Source: Chelonoidis abingdonii (lineage: Eukaryota > Chordata > Testudines > Testudinidae). From it: a DNA stretch of 64,000 nt. The notes below the pieces were generated by a model. It saw only the letters and a list, made by a program, of their open reading frames with translations. It did not search any database and was not told where the DNA came from. The stretch lies in contig NC_133776.1 in the NCBI RefSeq assembly GCF_003597395.2, positions 35,106,345 through 35,170,344 on the forward strand, in the 5' to 3' direction. The position numbers and the translations under genes were made by a program. This document shows, piece by piece, positions 1-9,334 of the stretch (positions are counted from its first letter, which is position 1; the number at the start of each line of letters is the position of its first letter).

Positions 1-799
1 GAATCTCATTTGTACATAAGAAACTGTACTTTCCTGATGTTATGAGCATGAAAAATGGATTATGGTTTCAGAACAATGTTTAATAAGAGAGCTAGAGGGG
101 AAAACTTCTGCTTTTGTCCCGACTCCTTTTTGAGAAGTAAATTCTCTCAAGAGGAAAATGATCTGACAAGTAAAAAGTGGGGCCATGGCCCCTTGGCTCC
201 CCCCATTCTGGCGTCCTGACACAGGCCATAGCATTTCCCCCCCAAAAAATCCCTAGATTATACCTTTTAGAAAGTAGAGCTACTACCTCAGAATGCCTCT
301 TTTCCCTCTCCTAACATGCAAATTAATCTCATTTGTATATCGGAAACTGTGTTTTTGCAATGTTATTATCATGGAAAGTAGATTATGGTTTCAGTTCTTG
401 GGTGACTTTCTGATGAGTGCCTGGTGGGAATAAACAGATACATAGATAGGAATGCATATTTTTAATAACTTAACAAATGAAAGTATTTCTTATATTGCAA
501 TCACCACCAGAATGGAGGTATGATCTATTAGGCAGATCACAAGACTAGAAGTGAGTGAGAAATTCCTGGGTTCTTTGTTGTGTAATCTGTCTCGTTTCCC
601 CATCTCTAATGGGATAAGAGTGATACTAACCTACCTCTCAGGGGAACTATATGGTTTCATTAAGATATATTGAGTCAGCATACTGCAAGTCACTCAAACT
701 GTTTGGATTTGCAAAGCTACCTGCAGTGTGAATGTGCAATGCTTTAATCACTTGTCATACAAAAACAGATGTTTTTCTAGCTAAAAGGAATGCTCTGCT
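1..799 (+). repeat. Left arm of a large inverted duplication
   Basis: The reverse complement of this stretch reappears at 6178-7166. Over about 145 aligned bases next to the inner end (605-750 against 6215-6370) I count nine differences, all transitions, so identity there is near 94%. The arm includes a MIR-like SINE near 500-680. The outer part (about 1-340) holds two partial copies of one unit in tandem: the segment with the 'aaccataatc' motif occurs twice on the minus strand, and one copy lacks about 115 bases that the right arm keeps. The arm runs off the window, so its outer limit is unknown. Confidence 0.8.
500..680 (+). repeat. MIR-like SINE fragment
   Basis: The stretch reads like the body of the tRNA-derived MIR family: a 'gtttccccatct' block followed by 'gggataa..gatactaacctacctctcaggg'. 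That matches the MIR order 'cagtttcctcatctgtaaaatggggataataatagtacctacctcatagg'. It is diverged and its ends are unclear. The same fragment lies inverted in the other arm of the duplication, so it predates that duplication. Confidence 0.6.
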
Positions 800-1114
800 A
801 GGTAAAAAAAAGAAAGAATAATCCACCATAAAATAGCACAACAGAGCATCTGTTGTATCTTTTGCCTTATAGACAACAATAGTATTATGAAGAAACCAAA
901 GGGGCACGGTGGGATCCAAACAACAATGTACATTACAGGCATGGCTTACTTACAAATAGACTAGCTAGCCAGAAAATGGAAGTCGCTTCCTGCAAATATA
1001 CTTTTAACTTTTTTGAAAAAAAAAATCATCCCAACTCAGAATGAAAAGGCAAGAATGCTAATTTTTTTCAGAAGAATTCCATTGCAAGAGAACCGAAACA
1101 GAATGTTTTGTATT

Positions 1115-1255
1115 GCTGTATGCCCACCTGGAAGGAACTCCAAAAGATAAGGTGCATGAGGCAATATCTTTTATTGGACCAACTTCTCTTGGTGAGAGAG
1201 ACAAGCTTTCGAGCTTACATAGAGCTCTTTCTTCAGGTCTGGGCACCTGTCAATT
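1115..1255 (+). mobile_element. Penelope-like terminal fragment
   Basis: The run 'atcttttattggaccaactt' followed by 'gagagagacaagctttcgagctt' and 'ttcttcaggtctgg' matches, from recall, the short terminal tails of Penelope-like elements that are abundant in reptile and bird genomes. No coding sequence is attached. Open frames on both strands here (74 and 62 codons) fall inside the repeat and are not genes. Confidence 0.55.
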
Positions 1256-2252
1256 TTACTTCTTGCATGCAGCAAAATTGACAAGAGTCTTTCAGGTGGA
1301 CAGCCAGAGAGACGCCATTTCAATTTTCTCCAGTTAAAAAAAACAAAAACAAAAGTTTTCTTGCAAAACTAAAATTTTCCATGGGGGAAATTTCAATTTT
1401 GCAAACAGGACATTTTCCATCAGAAAATCATTCAATGGAAACTTCCCAACCAGTGCTAATATGCACAGCTTTTCTGTCTGGTTTCTAAAACATAGAACAC
1501 AGTGAATACTACAGGAAGGCTCACAAATTATTTAAAGAAACTCTACCCAACTCCTATATGCTATAGCACCGTATATGATACGTGATATATACTTTTTATT
1601 TATTTTTATTAGGCCTGTTTCGAACTCTCTCAGAATAAGAACAAAAAAAAAAAGATTAGAGAGAGGGAAAACTGAAAACAACTCCAATCCTCTGTTCTCT
1701 CTGCTCTTTTTCTTCCCACAGTCTCTCCTAAACAGAAGAACTCAATGACATTGAAATTCAAGTTCTGCTAAATTTCTAGAGCAGAGTTTAACTCAGAGGA
1801 AGACAAAAAAGGAGCCAGGGAAGGAATTGATTCAGATCACATGGGGTTAGAGTAAGATTTTCAAAAGTGACTAGTGATTTGGGGTTCCTCAGTTTTTAGG
1901 TGCACATTAAAGCAGCACGGTATTTAGAAAATGCTGAGCAGGCACAGTCTAAAAATCAGGCCCTTTTAAATGGTCTTGAGCTGGACACTAGAAAAACAGA
2001 AAACCACCACCACCCACCACACAAAAAAGGAAAGCAAAAATCAGTAGTCATTTTGAAAACCTTGGTGCTAGAGTCTATAGCAGGAAGTTTTACTTTAGTA
2101 TGTTGCCTTTGCCAGGATCGCCTGCAAAAATCTCTGCACAGGGTCAAAGATGGCTGGCTGAGATTTCAACAGAGAATGCCGTAGACGCCTTTAAACACCT
2201 ACTAAAATAGAAGATATACATTCTTGTGAGAAATGCTACGAGCTGTTGAAAG
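1256..2252. other. No gene seen; AT-rich, with a diverged dispersed repeat
   Basis: Part of this stretch (about 1330-1460) is a purine/thymine-skewed sequence of the type 'aaaattttccat..gaaaatcattcaatggaaacttcccaaccag'. Related sequence occurs near 13,500-13,630 and 37,560-37,750, so it is probably an old dispersed repeat. I see nothing else I can name. Confidence 0.4.
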
Positions 2253-2260
2253 ATCTTCAC

Positions 2261-2385
2261 CAGAGCTGGTGCTAGGCATAAGCGATTGCTTAGGGCCCTG
2301 AGCAGCTCAATGGGGCCCCTAATTGGTTTGGGGAGGGGCAAATATATTCCTGCTTAGGGCCTCCAATGGGCTAGCACCGCCGCTG
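2261..2385. mobile_element. hAT-type MITE, 125 bp
   Basis: The ends are imperfect inverted repeats: 'cagagctggtgctag' at the left and, reverse-complemented, 'cagcggcggtgctag' at the right (three mismatches). The element is flanked by 8-base direct repeats, ATCTTCAC (2253-2260) and ATGTTCAC (2386-2393). An 8 bp TSD with CAG-starting termini is the hAT hallmark. It is non-coding and presumably moved by a hAT transposase supplied elsewhere. Confidence 0.75.
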
Positions 2386-3208
2386 ATGTTCACACACACA
2401 CACTCCTACCTCTTTCTATTTGACTAGAAAAGGGAACTAAATGTAACGTAAAACCAACAAATGTCCATAGAACAGCAAGGGCTAGTCCACCTTACTGAAG
2501 TGTTATTTTAGTCTTGTTTGGTTGGCTTTTGTTTTGGTTTTTTAATACCAATCACCCTGTAGGGAAGGAATCTGTTCTGAACCTTGAGTACAGAGCAGTG
2601 GAAGCTTCACAATAAAAATCAGAGCGGATAGGAGGTGAGCTGCCAGTACATACATACATACTGTATGATTATTCACCCACACAGTATAAACATATAGTGC
2701 AAGCATAATTACATTGTAACGAACAAATGATCATTACAGAAAAAGATTAAAAGGCATTTGCTTTACCCAAAGGCTGGGGCTATAGCTTAAAGGCAATGCA
2801 GAAGTTGACCTCTTTACATGTCAGCTTTTCATACAACATATGCAAACATTCTTGCAGCAACAGCCTAACTTTGATGAAAACTGAATGCAGACCTTCCAGC
2901 TAATGAACAAATACTGCTCAGAAATAAACTGCCAGGGGCACAGAATTCAGCATGAAGATTTTCTTTGTTTACTGTGTGCCACTTTTCTATTGTCTTAAGG
3001 AGTAACTATTGGCTTTACTACAGCAACATTATATACAAACTAATGCGTGCATGTGTGTGTGTATGAGATATAGATATGCTGTCCAGATGTAATTACAATT
3101 ATATTTAGCAGACAACACACAGGAGAGACTATATGACTGTCCATTTGTGTTTGTTTTTTAAAAAGGCATCCATTAGCATCATATGAAAAGAAGCAACTCA
3201 AACTGATC
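2386..3208. other. No gene seen; short microsatellites
   Basis: The stretch contains a (CA)n run just after the MITE (about 2391-2402), a short (TACA)n at about 2645-2662 and a (TG)n-rich patch near 3045-3062. The rest is AT-rich sequence that I cannot assign. Confidence 0.5.
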
Positions 3209-3216
3209 ATCTAAAT

Positions 3217-3550
3217 CAATGTTTCCCAAACTTGGGATGCCGCTTGTGTAGGGAAAGCCCCTGGCGGGCCAGGCCAGTTTGTTTACCTGCCACGTCCGCA
3301 GGTCCGTCCGATGGCGGTTCCCACTGGCTGCGATTTGCCGCTCCAAGCCAATGGGAGCTGCTGGAAGCGGCGTGGGCTGAGGGACGTAATGGCCGCCACT
3401 TCCAGCAGCCCACATTGTCCTGGAGCAGCAAACTGCGGCCAGCGGGGAGCTGCGTTTGGCCGAACCTGTGGACACGGCAGGTAAACTAACCACCTCAGCC
3501 TACCAGGGGCTTTCCCTATACAAGCGGCATCCCAAGTTTGGCAAACACTG
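3217..3550. mobile_element. hAT-type palindromic MITE, 334 bp
   Basis: The termini are 'caatgtttcccaaacttggg' at the left and its near reverse complement at the right, ending 'aacactg'. The TSD is a perfect ATCTAAAT (3209-3216 and 3551-3558). The whole element is a long GC-rich imperfect palindrome centred near 3384, with arms carrying 'gtttacctgcc' and 'ggcaggtaaac'. The open frames across it on both strands follow from the palindromic GC-rich sequence and are not genes. A truncated relative lies at 49,824-49,990. Confidence 0.9.
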
Positions 3551-3558
3551 ATCTAAAT

Positions 3559-4785
3559 AATATCCAGCAAGAAGAGACTGCATTCATTTCACTAGCAAAT
3601 CTTACTCTATTATATACAGTACACATACAGCACAGGCAGTGATAACACAACCCACTGAACACTAGTCTACCTTGCGATGGAGGCAAGCCTACCTTCAATG
3701 GGAAACTGAAATCCTCTGTGCTGACCCTCTTCCAATCATCCCCTATATGGAAAAAAATCATAAGATGGAGGAGTGGGCTTTGTGGATAGATTGAAGACTC
3801 CATCTCCAGGATGTCAATCTACTAGCTGTCTTGAGCTCTACAGTTACCCTTCAATCAAAGATAAAAAGAACTGTAAAAATCCAGAAATACTGTTCTGTAA
3901 AGAAGTGTCAAAGACTGTACTTTTCAGGACATTTTTCTTATTTCAGTTTTTGCAGATAATAACGGGGTCCTGTCTGAGCAAGCTTGGTCCAAGTTTTTGA
4001 TATATATGAAATATAATAGGTAAGATGGACAGCAAATCAACACTGCAAACCTTACTCAAGCAAGTGGTTCATGATCAGTTACATTTTCTACAATGAGACT
4101 ACTAGTGTGAGTAAGGATTGTAGGATAAAAGCCTATTTTTCTAGATAAGTATTTTACATCCAGGATACTTCTACTGTATATGTTTACTTGATTATCTATG
4201 TTTCTTCTGAAAAAGCATCCTAACACAAAGCAGGGCTTTTCTGGTGGACTCTGCCCTGTTTTTTATCCCTCCCCTGCTACTAGAGATATATAGGAGGGTT
4301 GATAAATCCACTAGACAGGTTTACTGTAGATGTGATCCAGGCTGCTAAGAGACTAACAACCCACATATGAAATGCTATTCTTTGCCATCCTATTCAATTT
4401 CATGCTTTTTTGAGCTTGGCTCGTGGTGTTAGCTATTGTCAAGATTATTGCACTATTATTCTTAACAAAGTGTAAAAATGCTTTAAATGCTACCTCATAT
4501 TTTATTGAAATAGACAAAAAACGAGCAGGTAATTTTAAAGTTAATTGCATTTAACTTAGGACTTAATACTGCACCTGATGAACAAAATGGCAAAATTCCC
4601 ATTGACTTCAGTGACAGTACGATTGGGCCTTTAATTTCTCTTTGTATTTCCATGCTTTCCCTAACCCCTAGGAATCAGAATCTCCCATGCTTATGTTCTA
4701 CTAGAAGCATTACAATCTTTATGTTGCCTGTTATCAAATTTAGAAGCTCCCCTTCTGCCAGAAATTGAAAATAAAATCCTCTGGG
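3559..4785. other. No gene seen
   Basis: This is AT-rich sequence with only short open frames and no repeat that I recognise with confidence. It may contain ancient repeats too diverged to see by eye. Confidence 0.4.
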
Positions 4786-4789
4786 TCTG

Positions 4790-4882
4790 AGTCTGGTCTA
4801 ACACCAGTTATATACTGATGTAACTCCACTGAAGCCAAGGATTTACACCAGCATAAAGCAGATGAGAATCTGGTCCCATCAG
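4790..4882. repeat. Old palindromic dispersed repeat
   Basis: The pattern 'acaccagttatatactgatgtaactccactgaag' followed by 'atttacaccagcataaa..gaatctggtccc' is an imperfect palindrome of 'ttacaccag' and 'actggtgtaa' type blocks around a 'ccattgacttcaatgg' core. Similar sequences recur around 14,200-14,290, 15,740-15,800, 38,027-38,107, 51,506-51,614 and 52,028-52,095. The structure suggests an ancient MITE shared widely among amniotes. The superfamily is not determinable here. Confidence 0.5.
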
Positions 4883-4969
4883 TTTAACCTTTCCCAGAGA
4901 ACTGGGATAAAAAAAGCTAGTTTTGGACCCAACTTATTTATTTACTTATCTTACTTGCCAATAGTGACA

Positions 4970-5148
4970 TACACCTGTATCCCGATATAACGCAACCCAA
5001 TATAACACAAATTCGAATATAACGTGGTAAAGCAGTGATCCAGGGAGGGGGGGGCTGCACACTCCAATGGATCAAAGCAAGTTCGCTATAACATGGTTTC
5101 ATCTATAACGCAGAAAGATTTTTTGGCTCCCGAGGACAGAGGTGTATA
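4970..5148. mobile_element. Tc1/mariner-like MITE, about 179 bp
   Basis: The element starts 'tacacctgtatcccgatata' and ends 'cgaggacagaggtgta' followed by TA. The reverse complement of the right end, 'tacacctctgtcctcgg', matches the left terminus. A TA dinucleotide sits at each edge, consistent with the TA target duplication of Tc1/mariner elements. The body repeats 'tataacg' motifs. No transposase sequence is present. Confidence 0.7.
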
Positions 5149-6177
5149 ACTATTGAGGCAATACTACTGATTTGAAATTTAGCTATGCACGGAACTAATT
5201 TATTTAAAATGTTGCAAATTCCTGAGCTGCAAACTTGAGTCAATCCATCCCTTTTGCAGAAGGCTCCTCTCACTATCAACTGTGCAGTTACTCAACAATT
5301 GCAGCCTGTTAGTGAGTTTCAGTAAGAGAGCTCTTTAATCTCTTCTCAATGCAAGAACATTTAATAGCATGATGGGGAAATCCTCAAAAAAGGTGATAGT
5401 TTAGCTTTAGCCTTACAGAGTTCAAAGCAATTCAAACTTTCTGAAATTGAATCTAATCTACTTGTAAAAGCTGCAACTAATGCTAGAGGTAGGAGTGAAG
5501 ATAAAAGATTGCATATCAGTTAATGAGTGGTAGAAATAAATATAATTAAAATTCTGCTAATGTAGAGCAAGAAAAGCAGTCTCCAGCATTTTTGAACTCT
5601 CAAGTCTTGCGTAGGAAAAAAGAAGGTAATACTCTGGCAACTCTACACAGTATTCACAGTTTACCCATTCAATTCCCTGCTCACCTTGGAATTGTATATT
5701 AAGGATAAATGATAAAGACAAGGATCCAGAATACAGTACTGTGTAATTTTGTAGTCTGTATTTTATTAAAAGAGATGTTCATTAAATGAGAAGGAATTCA
5801 AAGAAGGAATTCAAAGAAGGATGATTAGAGCTATGCAAAATATTTGTCTCAGAGCTGAACACACTAAAAATGTGCCCTCTTTTAAAGTCTGTGGTGCTTA
5901 CTGAAAACAGTGTTTGGTTCCAGCAAATTTTTGGTATAAAAATTTAAAGGTTGTGCATTAAATTTATTTGGAGTAGCTAGGGGTCACCAAACATTTCAGT
6001 GCAGCACTCTGCCTACACTTTCAAGTATCAAACAAGCTTATTTCAGGTTTATCATACACTTAAGTCTTGACCTCTTTTTGGTTGAGCCTAACCAATGTTA
6101 ACCATTGTAATTAGCCATTGGAACAATTTATGAAGGGTATTGGTGGACTCTTCATCACTGGCATTGTTTTAACTCAA
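5149..6177. other. Spacer of the inverted duplication; no gene seen
   Basis: This is AT-rich unassigned sequence. A 13 bp direct duplication ('aaggaattcaaag' twice, about 5791-5816) is the only local structure that stands out. Confidence 0.4.
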
Positions 6178-6371
6178 GCAGAGGATTCCTTTTAGCTAGA
6201 AAAACCTGTCTGATTTTATGTTGAATGACAAGTGATTAAAGCATTGCACATTCACACTGCAGGTAGCTCTGCAGATCCAAACAATTTGAGTGACTTGCAG
6301 TATGCTGACTCAATACACCTTGATGAAGCCATATAGTTCCCCTGAGAGGTAGGTTAGTATTACTTTTATCC

Positions 6372-6588
6372 CAAGGGTTCTCAAACTAGGGGTCAGGACC
6401 CCTCAGGAGGTTGTGAGGTTATTATATGGGGGGTCATGAGCTGTCAGCCTGCACCCCAAACCCCACTTTGCATCCAGCACTTATAATGGTGTTAAATATA
6501 TAAAAAGGTGTTTTTAATTTATAAGGGGGTGTTACACTCAAAGGCTTGCCATGTGATGGGGTCACCAGCAAAAGTTTGAGAACCACTG
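6372..6588. mobile_element. hAT (Charlie-like) MITE inserted in the right arm
   Basis: The left end 'caagggttctcaaact' and the reverse complement of the right end, 'cagtggttctcaaactttt', are inverted repeats of Charlie-type hAT elements. The flanks are TTTTATCC (6364-6371) and TCTTATCT (6589-6596). The empty site in the left arm (612-619, minus strand) reads TCTTATCC. Each flank differs from it by one base, which supports an 8 bp TSD. The insertion therefore postdates the inverted duplication. Confidence 0.85.
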
Positions 6589-6589
6589 T

Positions 6590-6710
6590 CTTATCTCATT
6601 ACAGATGGGGAAACTGACACAGATTACATGACAAAGAACCCAGGAATTTCTCACTCACTCCTAGTCCTGTGATCTGCCTAACAGAGCACACCACCATTCT
6701 GGTGATGACT
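6590..6710 (-). repeat. MIR-like SINE fragment (duplicate copy)
   Basis: This is the inverted-duplication partner of the MIR-like stretch in the left arm ('ttacagatggggaaactgac', then 'caaagaacccaggaattt'). It was cut from its 5'-proximal part by the hAT insertion immediately to the left. Confidence 0.55.
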
Positions 6711-7129
6711 GCAATATAAGAAATACTTTCTTTTTTAAAATCATAAAAATATGCATTCTTAGCTATTTATCTGTTTATTCCCACCAGCTACTCATCAGAA
6801 AGTCACCCATGAACTGAAAAAAACTTGTCAGATCATATTCCCCTGATTAAAATTTTCCTCTTGAGAGAATTTACTTTTCAAAAAGGAGTCTGAACAAAAG
6901 CAGTAATTTTCCCCTCTATCTCCCTTTTTTAAACATTGTTCAGAAACCATAATCCATTTTTCATTATCATAACATCACAAAAGTACAGTTTCTGATGCAC
7001 AAATGAGATTCAATTTATGCATGTTAGGGGAGGGATAAGAAGCATTCTGAAGTAGTAGCTCTACTTTCTAAAAAATATAATCTAGGGATTATTTTGGGGG
7101 GAAATGCTATGGCCTATGTCAGGATGCTG

Positions 7130-7345
7130 GAATGCGGGGAGCCAGGGGGCCACGGCCCCACCTTTTACCAGCCATAAGGGCAAGAGGTGGTGGGGAGGGC
7201 CAGAGAGGAATGAGCAGGGGGCAGGGTCTTGGGAGGGAAGAGGCGGTGCGAGAGTGGGGCCTCAGGGAGAAGGGGCAGCATGGGCGATGGGGCCATGGTT
7301 CAGGCACCAGTGCCCTCCCACACACACTTTTAGGAAGCTTCCCTC
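7130..7345 (+). repeat. GC-rich dispersed repeat fragment
   Basis: This G-rich stretch runs from 'gggggccacggccccacctt' through 'ggggcctcagggagaaggggc' to 'cacacacttttaggaagctt'. A part of it lies inverted at about 165-225 in the left arm. It resembles a dispersed reptile repeat that I know but cannot name. The open frames of about 93, 92 and 68 codons here come from the lack of AT-rich stops and carry no recognisable domain. Confidence 0.4.
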
Positions 7346-7364
7346 AGTCTTGGAGTGTGGCATA

Positions 7365-7425
7365 CAGAGGGGCCAGACTAGATGATCATTATGGTCCATT
7401 CTGGCCTTGAATCACTGAACATGCT
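7365..7425 (+). mobile_element. CR1 LINE 3'-end fragment
   Basis: The sequence 'ggccagactagatgatcatt' followed by 'atggtccattctggccttgaatc' is the characteristic 3' terminus of CR1 LINEs. It is only the last few dozen bases, as expected for a 5'-truncated insertion. Confidence 0.7.
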
Positions 7426-9242
7426 CAGGATGCTCAACAGAAACCCTTGGGGACTCCTTTTCTCAGTGAGAGAACATGTTGCCTTTGCAGTATTCAGAGA
7501 AAAAACACGGAATTCATTTGCTGACTTTATTTAGTTGGGGATTGTGATTCCCATGCCACTTGCACCTCCATAAATGTGGGCACAAGTGGGATTCTAGCGT
7601 GTTGTTTACTCAGTATTAGAGATACTAAATAAACTTTACACTTATCAGTAAACACCATTTAACTAGGGAGAAAATTCAGAGTACTCCAATGTTGCAGCCC
7701 GAAAGGTATTTCTCACAAGAGGAGTTTCCAGGGCATTGGGAGCAGGAGACACTGTTCTACATTCCCAAAAGAAAAGTGTGTTGATCTTAATGACCCCATT
7801 ATCAAGTGACCCTAACTAGTCATTAGGAAGAGGCGTTTGGGAAGCCAGACCTTGGGGTAGCAGAATAGCTCTCTTATTTTTGACTTTTCTCCCCAGACAG
7901 TTCTTAGCAACTGGCTAACTACAACATTTTAGTCTGACATATCTGGGAGACCCAAGCAAGTGACAAGGTACTTATCAAAACTGGGGCCAGGGAGGCAGGT
8001 GCATTGCTGCTGATGCCAGTAAATTTGGAGAGAAGGAATCTTCTGATGTGTCAATTCAACTGGAGATAGAGTTGACAGGCGATCATGGAGCTTGAGTGAT
8101 AATGATGAGACAAGGAGCGGGAGAGCAAAGGTGAGGTGTGATAATACAGCGTGGCCAGGAGTTGTCTGTGTGTGCGGAGGGGAACTCACTACATCCCATT
8201 GTTGGATGACAGGTCGTTGGTGGGGACAGGTCTGATTCAGACTGAAACAGTGATTTTGTGTGGGAACAAAGGCTGGAGTCCAGGACAGTTCTGTGTGCAC
8301 AATTGTGCATAGACATTCTCTTCTAAACTCCACCTGCTCTTTGGATACTGCCGCTATTGGTGTTGGCTGCAGACTGGTGCTGTTGATCTGTGTCCTGCCT
8401 GCCAGCCATGAATTCCAGCATACCCAGGCTCACAATCCTCTTGGTTAATGCCACATTGGCAGGAATGGTGACACACAATGGTCCCATTTTACTTTTAGGG
8501 ATTTGGGTGAGGATTTCTTGTAGTCATGGCAGACACGTGGACTAGGTAGACTGCTGACATTACATCAGTGCCCGCCCAGCGGGCTAATTTTGATGGTGAA
8601 TGTTTGGACAGAAATAGAGGAGGAGGGGCACCAAGCTGCAGAAGCAGCCTGCAGGCAGATGCCACACTTTACCTGGATAGTTTCAAAAATACATATATAT
8701 TTTTACACATACGGAGAGAGGAGAGTCAGGTATTTTTACACATACTGAGAGAGGAGATGAGGAGGAGACCAGCTTTCCCAGGTTAATGGCCAATGTAATG
8801 TACACCACTAGCTTTCTGTAGCACAGCTATAAAGGCAGCCTGGGGTCCTAGGCACATTGTGACTCCCCCTCACCATTCTGCACTGTGACCTTGATTCCAT
8901 TTACAGTGAGGTCCACCCTCTACTCCCCAAGCAGCAGGGTAATGAAACAGGCCTCCTCTTCCATCTCAGGAGTGGTAGCAAGGCCCCCTCCCCTTGCCTA
9001 CAGAGAAGCAGGGTGCAATACTTGGCAGACCCACTATGCTCTTCCCAGCCTTCCACAGATATCTGTAGGAATGGCATTCACAGGGCTCTTGGAGTTAACT
9101 TCCACTGAGATGCAGAGGAGTTTACACCCTCAAAATCTATCATTTCAGGCTCTCTTTAGACTTAGGTAGACACCACTGCACTTGCTACACTCTGGTCCCA
9201 AGCTTTCTCTGCAAGCACAAGGTCTAGACATTTTCGTTTAGG
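7426..9242. other. No gene seen; one 33 bp tandem duplication
   Basis: No feature could be assigned apart from a two-copy tandem repeat of period 33 at 8698-8758 ('tatttttacacatac', then 'gagagaggaga', twice). A 134-codon minus-strand frame at 7929-8333 has no recognisable domain and is probably chance. Confidence 0.4.
8698..8758. repeat. Two-copy 33 bp tandem repeat
   Basis: Two 28-base blocks starting 'tatttttacacatac' and ending 'gagagaggaga' are separated by 'tcagg' and differ by one or two bases. It looks like a simple local duplication. Confidence 0.75.
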
Positions 9243-9245
9243 TCA

Positions 9246-9331
9246 GGGCTTGTCTACATGGGAAAGTCATGCTGAGATCAGCTACGGTGTGAATTTAAAC
9301 AGCTATAGTTACATCCTGTTTAGACAAGCCC
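9246..9331. mobile_element. Short Harbinger-like MITE, about 86 bp
   Basis: The termini 'gggcttgtctacatggg' and, reverse-complemented, 'gggcttgtctaaacagg' are inverted repeats. This GGGCTTGTCTACA terminus is common in turtle MITEs with TTA/TAA target duplications. Here the flanking triplets are TCA and TTG, so the TSD has decayed and the superfamily is inferred. Confidence 0.55.
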
Positions 9332-9334
9332 TTG

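Larger units (their letters stand above)
6178..7166 (-). repeat. Right arm of the large inverted duplication
   Basis: This is the reverse-complement partner of 1-799. Its inner edge, 'agcagaggattccttttagc', mirrors 'ctaaaaggaatgctctgct' at the inner edge of the left arm. It differs by a hAT insertion (6372-6588) absent from the left arm, and by keeping the roughly 115 bases near 6820-6935 that are missing from one left-arm unit. Similarity fades after 'ggccccaccttttaccagccat' near 7166, where a GC-rich repeat begins. Confidence 0.8.

Noticed and set aside
3045..3062. Short tandem runs as CRISPR-like or satellite arrays
   Set aside because: They are ordinary microsatellites with no spacer structure; the same holds for the (CAGA)n and (GTTT)n runs.
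1..7166. Inverted arms as terminal repeats of a Maverick/Polinton or other giant transposon
   Set aside because: The spacer has no polymerase, integrase, capsid-like or other long frames, and the arms contain an ancient SINE. Segmental inverted duplication fits better.
7929..8333. 134-codon minus-strand open frame
   Set aside because: There is no recognisable domain or exon-like context, and an overlapping frame also runs on the same strand. It is most likely chance.
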